From: CANNDT01 sp945876205
Lineage (GTDB): Bacteria > Acidobacteriota > Vicinamibacteria > Vicinamibacterales > UBA2999
Assembly (NCBI GenBank): GCA_947503365.1
Contig: CANNDT010000028.1
Span: 1 to 47,328 of the forward strand
Direction of reading: 5' to 3'
DNA: 47,328 bases
In this document: positions 25,793-33,616 of the stretch, in pieces
Position numbering within the stretch: the stretch's first letter is position 1
Layout: every line of letters starts with the position of its first letter
Notes under the pieces: generated by a model
Told to the model about the DNA's origin: nothing
The model's input: the letters and a program-made list of their open reading frames with translations, nothing else
Database searches by the model: none
Made by a program: the position numbers and the translations under genes

Positions 25793-25920
25793 TAGCTGGG
25801 TTGCTGGGTGGCTGGGTAGCTCGGTGGGTAGCTGGGTCGCTGGGTGGCTGGGTTACTGGGGGGCTCAGCGAGCCCCGAGCAACCCCCAAGCTACCTAGCC
25901 ACCCAGCGACCCAGCTACCT
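25793..25920. repeat. 8-bp tandem repeats with a 23-bp perfect inverted repeat
   Basis: Units of TNGCTGGG run from 25793 to 25860 (about eight copies, one interrupted). The segment 25827-25849 is repeated as a perfect 23-bp inverted copy at 25897-25919. Inside the loop a GGGGCTC/GAGCCCC hairpin (25860-25876) sits near the centre. The structure lies between the divergent ftcD and TPR gene starts. Confidence 0.88.
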
Positions 25921-25971
25921 GTAATTCGTTGACCCAAGAAGGTTTTTGCCCGATAATCGCCTCGTTTGTAG

Positions 25972-26757
25972 ATGTCTGATCCACAGCCAACCGACCCGCT
26001 TCACGCGTCGGGGCCGACCGGGGATTCCGACCGCGAGGCCCGAATCGAACAGCTCCTCCTGACGGGGCTGGATCATTATTTCGCCGGTCATTACGAACAA
26101 GCCATCAACGTCTGGACCCGCGTCGTCTTCCTCGAGCGCCATCACGATCGGGCGCGGGCCTACATCGAGCGCGCTCGAAGCGCCCAGGCCGAGCGACAGC
26201 GTGAGCTCGAGGAGCTCCTGCACAACGGCGTCGCCGCCTACGATGCGGGGGAGAACGACAAGGCCCGCGATCTGCTGACGCGCGCCGTTGCCGAAGGCAG
26301 CGATACGGCCCACGTATTTCTCGACAAGCTCGATCGCATGGGCGGATCCGCGGTGCTCTCCGAGCTTCGCACCGATGCGCTGCCGGTCCGGCCATCGGCC
26401 GCCGCCGCGCGAGCCACGATTCCCCGGCGCACCGGCTGGATTGCTGCATCAGTGATTGCCGTCGTCGTGGCAGTCGCCATGCTCGTCGGCGGCCTCCCAA
26501 TCGGCACCTGGCTGTCCGAGCTCCAGGGATCGCCAGAGGCGGCCATCCAGGCGCCTCCGGCCGACCCGCTGCCGCTCATTCGCACGTCGGAAACCATCCT
26601 GGCCCGTTCCCGCGTGCTCGCTGCGGACGGCCACCTTCACGACGCGCTCCGCGCACTGGACCGCATCGACCTGGCCGACCCGTTCCGCGCCGACGCCGAT
26701 CGTCTTCGCGCCGACATCCAACGGAGCCTGCTGGCCACGGCCGGAACCAATCCATGA
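25972..26757 (+). CDS. TPR-containing single-pass membrane protein
   Basis: 261 residues. An N-terminal TPR-like region (about 22-115: LTGLDHYFAGHYEQAINVWTR, LHNGVAAYDAGENDKARDLL), one membrane helix at about 159-181 (WIAASVIAVVVAVAMLVGG) and a second small helical-repeat part outside (SRVLAADGHLHDALRALDRI). No catalytic motif. The gene overlaps the RDD gene by ATGA, so both products may work together; the role is unknown. Confidence 0.75.
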   Translation: MSDPQPTDPLHASGPTGDSDREARIEQLLLTGLDHYFAGHYEQAINVWTRVVFLERHHDRARAYIERARSAQAERQRELEELLHNGVAAYDAGENDKARDLLTRAVAEGSDTAHVFLDKLDRMGGSAVLSELRTDALPVRPSAAAARATIPRRTGWIAASVIAVVVAVAMLVGGLPIGTWLSELQGSPEAAIQAPPADPLPLIRTSETILARSRVLAADGHLHDALRALDRIDLADPFRADADRLRADIQRSLLATAGTNP

Positions 26758-27647
26758 AGTGCCCGAAGTGCCACTATCTCGGTTTTGAAACGGGCGATCG
26801 CTGCAAGAACTGCGGGTATGACTTTTCGCTGATGACCACCGTCCACGAGCCAGACGAGGTCGAAGTGGACCTGATGATCGAGCTGGCGGGCAGCAACGAG
26901 CCGCTCCCCGATCTCCACCTCGTGACACCCGAGCCCAAGCCCGTTGTCACGCCGTCAGCCTTCCCGCGGGCCGAGCGAGCGCTCCCGCTCTTTGCGCGAG
27001 TGATGGAAGACGCTGGCGACGAGCCGCTGATCAAGCTTCCGTTGGCGCCCCGGGCTCCATTGGCGGTGCGGAAGACGCCTGAGATTCCGCGGCTGCGCGC
27101 GGTGCCAAGGCCCATGCGCCGAGCCGAACCCGCGCTGGAATTCTCCGCAGAGACCGAGCCTGACGTTGACCTTGCGCCGGCACCAGCGGCGCCAAGACCA
27201 GCCGTGGCCGTACCGCTCCTCCACGCCGGGACGAGTGGCGCTGGCGCGCGAGCGGCGGCAGCGGCCATCGATCACGCGATTCTTCTCGCCATCGATCTTG
27301 GCGTCCTGTATTTCACGTTGCGGATGGCGGGCCTGTCGATGATGGATTGGCGTGCGTTGCCGGCGGCGCCGCTCCTGACGTTCCTGGTCTTCTTGAAACT
27401 GGCGTACTTCTTTGCGTTCACCGCGGTCGGTGGTCAGACGATCGGCAAGATGGCGACGAAGATTCGCGTCGTCACCGACCAGGACAAGGCTGTCGACGGC
27501 GCCCGCGCCCTGCAGCGAACGATCGCCGCGGCGGTGTCAGCGCTGGTCTTCGGCCTGGGCTTCGTTCCCGCGCTGATTGGCGGCGAGCGGCGCGCCCTTC
27601 ACGACCGTGTGGCGCACACCCGCGTCGTCACCCTGCATTCGGCCTGA
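26754..27647 (+). CDS. RDD-family membrane protein with N-terminal zinc ribbon
   Basis: 297 residues. Zinc ribbon at 1-22 (C3, C6, C17, C20 in MKCPKCHYLGFETGDRCKNC), a long Pro-rich linker, then an RDD domain from about 160: ARAAAAAIDHAILLAIDLGV, FLKLAYFFAFTAVGGQTIGKM and ALIGGERRALHDRVAHTRVV, with three membrane helices. RDD proteins are proposed transporters or envelope proteins of uncertain substrate. Overlaps the TPR gene upstream. Confidence 0.82.
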   Translation: MKCPKCHYLGFETGDRCKNCGYDFSLMTTVHEPDEVEVDLMIELAGSNEPLPDLHLVTPEPKPVVTPSAFPRAERALPLFARVMEDAGDEPLIKLPLAPRAPLAVRKTPEIPRLRAVPRPMRRAEPALEFSAETEPDVDLAPAPAAPRPAVAVPLLHAGTSGAGARAAAAAIDHAILLAIDLGVLYFTLRMAGLSMMDWRALPAAPLLTFLVFLKLAYFFAFTAVGGQTIGKMATKIRVVTDQDKAVDGARALQRTIAAAVSALVFGLGFVPALIGGERRALHDRVAHTRVVTLHSA

Positions 27648-27667
27648 CCCGGTTTCCGGGAATCCTC

Positions 27668-28132
27668 ATGCGACGCCTCGGGCTCTTCATCGCGACGTGC
27701 GGCTATCTCGGTTACGTACCGATCGCGCCAGGCACGTTTGGTTCGGCCGCGGGCCTCGCCGTGTTCTACGCGGTGCGCAGCACCGGTTCGGTCAGCGTCG
27801 AGATCGCGGCCATCATCGCGCTGTTTGCGATCGGCGTCTGGGCCGCCACGCAGGCGGAGCACCATTTCGGTGGCATCGATCCTGGCCCCATCGTTCTCGA
27901 TGAAGTCGTCGGCATGCTGATTACGCTGGCGTTCCTTCCGGTCAACCTCACCGGCGCGATTGTCGGCTTTCTCATCTTCAGAGTTCTCGATATCGTGAAA
28001 CCGTGGCCATCCGCGGGCTTCGAAAAGCTGCCCGGCGGATTAGGCGTGATGGCCGACGATGGCATGGCGGCCGTATATGGCAACCTGATTATGCGAGGGT
28101 TGATTCTCCTGGCGCCCGGGTGGTTCGTGTGA
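27668..28132 (+). CDS. pgpA: phosphatidylglycerophosphatase A
   Basis: Dephosphorylates phosphatidylglycerophosphate to phosphatidylglycerol at the inner membrane. 154 residues with the PgpA hallmarks GYVPIAPGTFGSAAGL, the metal-binding acidic turn DPGPIVLDEVVGML and FRVLDIVKPWPSAGFEKLPGGLGVMADD. Four membrane segments. The ATG at 27668 is chosen because upstream codons belong to the RDD gene in another frame. Its stop overlaps cinA (GTGA). Confidence 0.93.
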   Translation: MRRLGLFIATCGYLGYVPIAPGTFGSAAGLAVFYAVRSTGSVSVEIAAIIALFAIGVWAATQAEHHFGGIDPGPIVLDEVVGMLITLAFLPVNLTGAIVGFLIFRVLDIVKPWPSAGFEKLPGGLGVMADDGMAAVYGNLIMRGLILLAPGWFV

Positions 28133-29388
28133 CGCCCTACTCGCGGGCCGCGATTCTCGCGGTGGGCAGCGAGCTGCTCACGCCGTCGCGGATCGACACG
28201 AACTCGCTCTTCATCACCGAACAGCTGAATCTTCTCGGCATCGAGGTCGCGTTCAAGACCGTCGTCGGCGACGACCGCGAGGAGCTTGCCAACGCCGTGC
28301 GCATCGCCCTTGGGCGTGTCGACCTCCTCGTGTGCAGTGGGGGACTCGGCCCGACCGACGACGATGTGACCCGCGAGGTCGTCGCGGAGGTCCTGAATCG
28401 CGCGTTGGTTGAAGATGAGCGCATTGCGTCGCGCATCAGGACGCGGTTCGAATCGCGCGGGATGACGATGCCCGACATCAACCGGCGCCAGGCGATGGTG
28501 CCCGTGGGCGCGCGCGTGCTCGCCAACGCCAACGGCACCGCGCCAGGACTCTGGATTGACGACGGCACCCGGAGCGTCATCCTGCTTCCAGGGCCGCCGC
28601 GCGAGCTGAAGCCGATGATGATGAGCCTGGTCGAAGGGCCTCTCGGCGAGCGCGCGCCCGGACTCTCGCTCGTCAGGCGCGTGATCAGGATCACCGGCAG
28701 GACGGAGTCGCACACCGAAGAGGCCATGCGGCCGTTGTACGCGGAGTGGGCGGGACGGCCCGTGCCGATTGCCGCCACCATCCTGGCGTCGCTCGGACAA
28801 ATCGAACTTCATCTGTCGGCGCGGGCGGCGTCGCGCGAGGGGGCGGATGCTGCCCTCGAAGCCGCGTCTCGCGAAGTGAGCGAGGTGATCGGGCTCGACG
28901 TCTACAGCCGCGACGGCCGGGCACTCGAAGAGGTGCTCGGCGACCTGCTGATCGCGCGGGCGCTGCGGATCGCCGTTGCCGAATCGTGTACCGGCGGGCT
29001 CGTGACGTCGCGCCTCACGGATGTGCCCGGCAGCTCCCGCTACGTGGACCGCGCGGTGGTGACGTATTCCAATGAGGCGAAGATCGAGTTGCTTGGCGTG
29101 CCGGCGGCGCTGATCGAGCAGCACGGGGCCGTGAGCGAACCGGTCGCGCTCGCGATGGCCGAAGGGATACGGTCGCGGGCGGGCGCCAACGTGGGCATCG
29201 GCGTGACAGGTATTGCCGGGCCGGGCGGCGGCACCGCCCAGAAGCCGGTAGGCATGGTGGCGATCGCCGCCCTGGTCACCGGCACCAGCCGTTCGCGCAC
29301 GTTTTCGTTCATCGGTGGACGTGAGCAGGTCAAGTTTCAGGCCTCGCAAGCCGCGCTCGATATGGTGCGGCGCATGCTGGTGGTGTAA
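28129..29388 (+). CDS. cinA: CinA family protein (NMN amidohydrolase / molybdopterin-binding fold)
   Basis: 419 residues. N-terminal MoaB/MogA-like domain (about 8-170: AAILAVGSELLTPSRIDTNS, LVCSGGLGPTDDDVT, LLPGPPRELKPM) and C-terminal PncC-type amidase domain (from about 260: IAVAESCTGGLVTSRLTDVPG, VTGIAGPGGGTAQKPVGMV). By family the C-terminal part deamidates NMN in pyridine nucleotide recycling and the N-terminal part has ADP-ribose pyrophosphatase activity. The GTG at 28129 overlaps pgpA; upstream codons of the same frame are antisense-like filler in pgpA. Confidence 0.93.
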   Translation: MTPYSRAAILAVGSELLTPSRIDTNSLFITEQLNLLGIEVAFKTVVGDDREELANAVRIALGRVDLLVCSGGLGPTDDDVTREVVAEVLNRALVEDERIASRIRTRFESRGMTMPDINRRQAMVPVGARVLANANGTAPGLWIDDGTRSVILLPGPPRELKPMMMSLVEGPLGERAPGLSLVRRVIRITGRTESHTEEAMRPLYAEWAGRPVPIAATILASLGQIELHLSARAASREGADAALEAASREVSEVIGLDVYSRDGRALEEVLGDLLIARALRIAVAESCTGGLVTSRLTDVPGSSRYVDRAVVTYSNEAKIELLGVPAALIEQHGAVSEPVALAMAEGIRSRAGANVGIGVTGIAGPGGGTAQKPVGMVAIAALVTGTSRSRTFSFIGGREQVKFQASQAALDMVRRMLVV

Positions 29389-29410
29389 GACTGGAATCGA
29401 CGAATCTTCG

Positions 29411-30001
29411 ATGGAAGAACTAGCCGCCGTCGCGTTCGGATACCTCGTCGGATCCGTGCCGTTCGCATACCTGCTTGCGCGCCGGCGTGGCATCGATCTG
29501 CGCCAGGTCGGCAGTGGAAATGTCGGCGCCACCAATGTCCTGCGGACGAGCGGTGCGTCACAGGCGATGCTCGCCATGTGCCTGGATGCGACAAAAGGAG
29601 CGATCGCCGTGCTGGTCGTCAGAGCCTTTACCGCGGGCCCGGCGACGCCGGTTGCGGCGGGTCTGGCGGCGGTCATCGGACACATCTACCCGGTGTGGCT
29701 CGGATTTCGCGGAGGCAAGGGCGTGGCGACCGCCGCGGGTATGTTCGCCGTGCTCGCACCCCTGGCGTTAGCGATTGCCAGCGGCGTCTTCATCCTGGCG
29801 GTGTGGGTCACGCGCTACATCTCGGTCGGCTCCATGGCCGGCGCGATTGCGCTGGCGGTATCGGCCGCCGCGAGCGAAGTGCCGCGCGCGGTCGCGGTCG
29901 GCGGCGCGATCGCCGCGCTCATCATCGTCCATCGGCATCGCGGCAACCTGGTTCGACTCGTCTCGGGCACCGAGCGTCGCGTGGGCCAGCGTCTTTTTTA
30001 G
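29411..30001 (+). CDS. plsY: acyl-phosphate:glycerol-3-phosphate acyltransferase PlsY
   Basis: First acylation of glycerol-3-phosphate with acyl-phosphate at the membrane. 196 residues, five membrane helices, and the three PlsY motifs: GSVPFAYLLARRRGIDLRQ with GSGNVGATNVLR, HIYPVWLGFRGGKGVATAAG, and the C-terminal IIVHRHRGNLVRLVSGTE. The ATG at 29411 gives the normal length. Its stop runs straight into the gpsA ribosome-binding site. Confidence 0.94.
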   Translation: MEELAAVAFGYLVGSVPFAYLLARRRGIDLRQVGSGNVGATNVLRTSGASQAMLAMCLDATKGAIAVLVVRAFTAGPATPVAAGLAAVIGHIYPVWLGFRGGKGVATAAGMFAVLAPLALAIASGVFILAVWVTRYISVGSMAGAIALAVSAAASEVPRAVAVGGAIAALIIVHRHRGNLVRLVSGTERRVGQRLF

Positions 30002-30010
30002 GAGGCGGTT

Positions 30011-31009
30011 ATTCGACACGTTGCCATCATCGGCGCCGGGGGTTGGGGCACGGCGCTCGCGGTTCACCTGGCGCGTGCCGGTCACGATGCGTGTCTCTGG
30101 GCTCGCGATCCTGCCCTCGTGGCGGATCTGCACGCCCGGCGCGCCAACGCGGTGTACCTGCCAGACATCCGGTTTCCCGACGGACTTCGCGTGACCGGCG
30201 ACCTCGCGGAGGCGCTCGTCGGCGCCGATTTCATCGTCGCCGCCGTTCCGTCACATGGCACGCGCGAGATCCTCAAGCGCGCCGCTCCGTTTGTGCGGCC
30301 GGGATCCACCGTCGTCAGCGCGACCAAGGGTCTCGAGCAGGAGACGCTCTTTCGGGTGTCTGAAATCATCCAGCAGGAGCTGGGCGGTGACACCCGCGTC
30401 GCCGTGTTATCGGGGCCAAGCTTTGCCGCCGAGCTCGCGCGGGAACTGCCGACGGCCGTGTCCGTCGCCTCGCTGGACGCCGGCGTCGTCGAACAGGTGC
30501 AGGCCGATTTTCGCGCGAAGTATCTGCGGTTGTACGGCACGAGCGACGTCGTCGGCGTGGAAATCGGCGGCGCCCTGAAAAACATCATCGCCATCGCGGC
30601 CGGCGTCACCGAAGGCCTGGCGCTTGGACACAGCGCGACGGCTGGCCTGATTACCCGCGGGCTTGCCGAGATCACGCGGTTGGCCTGCGCCGCTGGCGCG
30701 CAGCGGGAGACGCTCGCCGGGTTGAGCGGCCTCGGCGACCTGGTGCTCACGTGCACCGGATCGCTGAGCCGGAATCGTCATATTGGTGTGGAGCTGGCGC
30801 ATGGCCGCTCGCTGCAGGACGTGCTGGCCTCGATGAAGATGGTCGCGGAAGGCGTACGGACGACCGACGCCGCGCAGAAGCTCGGCGCGCGCCACGGCGT
30901 AGAGCTGCCCATCACTGCCCAGGTGGCCGAGCTGCTCGCGGGCCGCAAGGACGCGCGCACGGCGCTGTTCGACCTGATGCTGAGGCCGCAGCGGTCCGAG
31001 GCGGGATAA
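30011..31009 (+). CDS. gpsA: NAD(P)-dependent glycerol-3-phosphate dehydrogenase GpsA
   Basis: Makes sn-glycerol-3-phosphate from dihydroxyacetone phosphate, the substrate of PlsY encoded just upstream. 332 residues. The dinucleotide fold VAIIGAGGWGTALAVHLARAG, the VPSHGTREIL segment and the catalytic GGALKNIIAIAAG are present. The frame has no ATG, GTG or TTG that would keep the glycine loop: the first canonical codon, GTG 30119, falls after it. An AGGAGG (30000-30005) stands five bases before ATT 30011, so ATT is inferred as the start (or an ATG lost to mutation or base error). Confidence 0.9.
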   Translation: MRHVAIIGAGGWGTALAVHLARAGHDACLWARDPALVADLHARRANAVYLPDIRFPDGLRVTGDLAEALVGADFIVAAVPSHGTREILKRAAPFVRPGSTVVSATKGLEQETLFRVSEIIQQELGGDTRVAVLSGPSFAAELARELPTAVSVASLDAGVVEQVQADFRAKYLRLYGTSDVVGVEIGGALKNIIAIAAGVTEGLALGHSATAGLITRGLAEITRLACAAGAQRETLAGLSGLGDLVLTCTGSLSRNRHIGVELAHGRSLQDVLASMKMVAEGVRTTDAAQKLGARHGVELPITAQVAELLAGRKDARTALFDLMLRPQRSEAG

Positions 31010-31015
31010 TAGCGA

Positions 31016-31942
31016 ATGGGTTTTCTAGATCGTCTTCGCGAAGGGCTGAGCAAGACCAAGCAGCAGATTGTCAGCCGCTTCGAGGAGATCGTCGAACGCG
31101 CGGACACCGGCGAGCAGCGCACACGGCCCGTTGACGTCGACACCATCGAGGCGCTTGAAGAGCTCCTGATCTCGGCGGATCTCGGGATCGCCGCCACCGA
31201 GCGCATCGTCACCGCGGTTGGCGCGCGCAGCCGCCGCGGTGAAAGCCTGCGTGATCTCGTCAAGGAAGAGATCCGCGCCATCTTCGACGCGGTCGAACCC
31301 ACCGCGTCATCGAACGGGCATCATCCTCACGTGACGTTGATCGTCGGCGTCAACGGAACGGGCAAGACCACCACGATTGGCAAGCTCGCCAACCTGCTCA
31401 AGGTGTCGGGGAAGGATCCGCTCGTGTGCGCGGCTGACACTTTTCGAGCCGCGGCCGTCGAACAGCTCGAAATCTGGGCGAAGCGCGCGAACGTCGACAT
31501 CGTTCGCGCGAAAGACGGTTCCGATCCGGCAGCCGTGGTCTTCGATGCGATTCAGTCGGGCAAGGCCAAGGGCCGTGATCCGATCCTGGTGGATACCGCC
31601 GGCCGCCTCCACACGCGCGTCAACCTGATGAACGAGCTGGACAAGATCAAGCGTGTCGCTGGACGGGCCGCCGAGGGCGCGCCCCACGAGGTGCTGCTGG
31701 TGCTCGACGCGACGGTGGGGCAGAACGGCCTCGCGCAGGCGCGGGAGTTCACCAGTGTCGCAGGCGTTACAGGCATCGTCCTCACGAAGCTCGATGGCAC
31801 TGCGAAGGGTGGCATCGCCGTCGCCATTGCTCACGACCTGAAACTGCCCATCCGCTATGTCGGCGTTGGAGAGGGCATCGACGACCTGATCCCGTTCTCG
31901 GCGCAGGAATACGTCGACGCGCTGTTCCAGGACAAGTGGTAG
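31016..31942 (+). CDS. ftsY: signal recognition particle receptor FtsY
   Basis: GTPase receptor that docks SRP-ribosome complexes on the membrane. 308 residues: N domain (1-95), then G domain with G1 VGVNGTGKTTTIGKLAN (about 104-120), AADTFRAAAVEQL, DTAGRLHTRVNLM (G3) and TKLDGTAKGG (G4). It has a very short, non-acidic N-terminal A domain. Seven bases overlap ribD. Its partner ffh is encoded 3 kb downstream. Confidence 0.95.
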   Translation: MGFLDRLREGLSKTKQQIVSRFEEIVERADTGEQRTRPVDVDTIEALEELLISADLGIAATERIVTAVGARSRRGESLRDLVKEEIRAIFDAVEPTASSNGHHPHVTLIVGVNGTGKTTTIGKLANLLKVSGKDPLVCAADTFRAAAVEQLEIWAKRANVDIVRAKDGSDPAAVVFDAIQSGKAKGRDPILVDTAGRLHTRVNLMNELDKIKRVAGRAAEGAPHEVLLVLDATVGQNGLAQAREFTSVAGVTGIVLTKLDGTAKGGIAVAIAHDLKLPIRYVGVGEGIDDLIPFSAQEYVDALFQDKW

Positions 31943-33024
31943 ACGACGAGCGGTGGATGCGGCGGGCGCTCGAGCACGCGCGCCGCGGACTCGGCCGCAC
32001 CACACCGAACCCCCTCGTCGGCGCCTGCATCGTGACGGCCGACGGCATCGTCGTCGGCGACGGCGCGCATGAACGGGCGGGAGAGGCGCATGCCGAAGTG
32101 CACGCGCTCGAAGAGGCCGGTGACCGCGCGCGCGGCGCCACGCTCTACTGCACGCTCGAACCATGCGCACACACCGGCAGGACGGGACCGTGCACCGAGC
32201 GCATCATCGCGGCAGGCATCAGCCGCGTCGTCGCGGCGATGGAAGATCCGTTTCCATTGGTTCGCGGACGCGGGTTCGCGACGCTGCGCGAACACGGTGT
32301 CACTGTTGAGACCGGCGTCGAGCGCGAAGCCGCATTGCGACTCAATCAGCCATTTCTGACGAGTGTTCGTGACGGCCGGCCCTTCGTCACCTTGAAGGCG
32401 GCCACGAGCCTCGATGGCCGTATGGCCGCCGCGCCAGGCGAACGCACGCAGTTGACCTCGGCGGCCGCTTCGCGCCACGCTCATGGTTACCGTGCTCAGG
32501 TTGATGCGATCGCGATTGGATCGGGGACGCTGCTGGCCGACGACCCACTGTTGACGGTGCGTGGAATCTACCGGGAACGTCCTCTGACGCGGGTCATTTT
32601 CGACCGCCGTTTGCGGTCCCATCCTGGGTCGCGCCTGTTCTCGACCGTGCAGGCGGGGCCAGTGATAATACTGACGTCCCCTGAAGCACGGCGGGCGCAG
32701 TCAGCTCACGCGGGTGCATTGGAACGGGCCGGAGCGATCCTCGTGACAGTGGAAGATCGCAGCATTGCCGCAGGCCTTCGCGCGTTGGCGGGGCGCGGCA
32801 TTCAGAGCGTCATCATCGAGGGAGGAGCCGAAGTGCATGGGGCGGCCTGGGACGAGGGCGTCGTTGACTACGTCCAACTGTACGTGGCGCCCGTGACCGT
32901 CGGCTCGCAAGGAGTGCCGTTTCTCGATCGGCGTTCATTTTCCACCGCGTCGCTGATTGAGCCGGCGGTGACGGCGCTTGGCGCCGATGTGGTGATCGAA
33001 GGATATGTTCACCGGCCTCATTGA
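31936..33024 (+). CDS. ribD: bifunctional diaminohydroxyphosphoribosylaminopyrimidine deaminase / reductase
   Basis: Second and third steps of riboflavin synthesis. 362 residues. N-terminal deaminase with the zinc motif HAEVHALEEAGDRA and PCAHTGRTGPC (about 55-95), C-terminal reductase (about 150-360: LKAATSLDGRMAAAPGERTQLTS, IEGGAEVHGAAW). The GTG at 31936 overlaps ftsY; ATG 31957 is an alternative. ribE begins 20 bases before its stop. Confidence 0.94.
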   Translation: MVDDERWMRRALEHARRGLGRTTPNPLVGACIVTADGIVVGDGAHERAGEAHAEVHALEEAGDRARGATLYCTLEPCAHTGRTGPCTERIIAAGISRVVAAMEDPFPLVRGRGFATLREHGVTVETGVEREAALRLNQPFLTSVRDGRPFVTLKAATSLDGRMAAAPGERTQLTSAAASRHAHGYRAQVDAIAIGSGTLLADDPLLTVRGIYRERPLTRVIFDRRLRSHPGSRLFSTVQAGPVIILTSPEARRAQSAHAGALERAGAILVTVEDRSIAAGLRALAGRGIQSVIIEGGAEVHGAAWDEGVVDYVQLYVAPVTVGSQGVPFLDRRSFSTASLIEPAVTALGADVVIEGYVHRPH

Positions 33025-33601
33025 AGCCGTCGGCCGCGTCGTCGAGGTCAAGAGCACCGGTGGCGGAACCCGCCTCCGGATCAACACCGCTCTGGCGTCC
33101 GAGCTCGTGCCGGGTGACAGCCTGGCGGTGAATGGCGTCTGCCTCACGGTGATCCTGGCCGAGGAGGGCGACGTCCACGCCGACATCGGTCCCGAGACGG
33201 CGCGCGTCACGACGCTGGGGTCATTGAAGCGCGACCAGGACGTGAATCTCGAGCGCGCGATGCGGGCTGATAGCCGCTTTGGCGGCCATTTCGTGCTTGG
33301 ACACGTCGACGGGACGGGCACCGTCGACGAGATTCGCGCCGAAGGCGACGCGCACTGGCTGACAATTTCGTTCAGCGACGAGATCGCGCCGTATCTGATT
33401 CGCAAGGGATCGATCGCGGTGGACGGGATCAGCCTCACCGTGGCGGGCCTGGGCGACGGCCGGCTTGACGTGATGATCATCCCCTTCACGTGGGAACATA
33501 CAAATCTCCACGCCCTGCGCGTCGGGGCGCGCGTGAACCTCGAATGTGACATGGTGGGGAAGTACGTCGCCCGCGCGGCGGACGTAGCGCGCGGGCTTTA
33601 G
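33005..33601 (+). CDS. ribE: riboflavin synthase alpha chain
   Basis: Dismutates two 6,7-dimethyl-8-ribityllumazines to riboflavin. 198 residues in two lumazine-binding barrels: MFTGLIEAVGRVVEV with VNGVCLTV, and GGHFVLGHVDGTGTV with IAVDGISLTVAG. The duplicated signature and length are standard. Its last codons and stop (VARGL, TAG) are read from a REP-type hairpin (33584-33609), so the C-terminal residues are REP-derived. Confidence 0.95.
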   Translation: MFTGLIEAVGRVVEVKSTGGGTRLRINTALASELVPGDSLAVNGVCLTVILAEEGDVHADIGPETARVTTLGSLKRDQDVNLERAMRADSRFGGHFVLGHVDGTGTVDEIRAEGDAHWLTISFSDEIAPYLIRKGSIAVDGISLTVAGLGDGRLDVMIIPFTWEHTNLHALRVGARVNLECDMVGKYVARAADVARGL

Positions 33602-33609
33602 CCTGCGCG
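33584..33609 (+). repeat. GTAG-headed REP element overlapping the ribE stop
   Basis: GTAG (33584-33587) is followed by a 9-bp stem, CGCGCGGGC and GCCTGCGCG with one G-U pair, around a TTTA loop. It matches the right half of the REPIN at 39412-39437 nearly base for base. The ribE TAG lies in the loop, and ribBA starts eight bases after the hairpin. Confidence 0.75.
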
Positions 33610-33616
33610 AGAGACT

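Noticed and set aside
25782..25937. N-terminal extension of ftcD
   Set aside because: The extra codons translate the 8-bp repeat (Pro/Thr/Ser-rich) and the family starts at VPIIECVPNISEG.
27766..29685. 639-codon minus-strand open frame across pgpA, cinA and plsY
   Set aside because: It crosses three well-supported plus-strand genes and has no recognisable domain.
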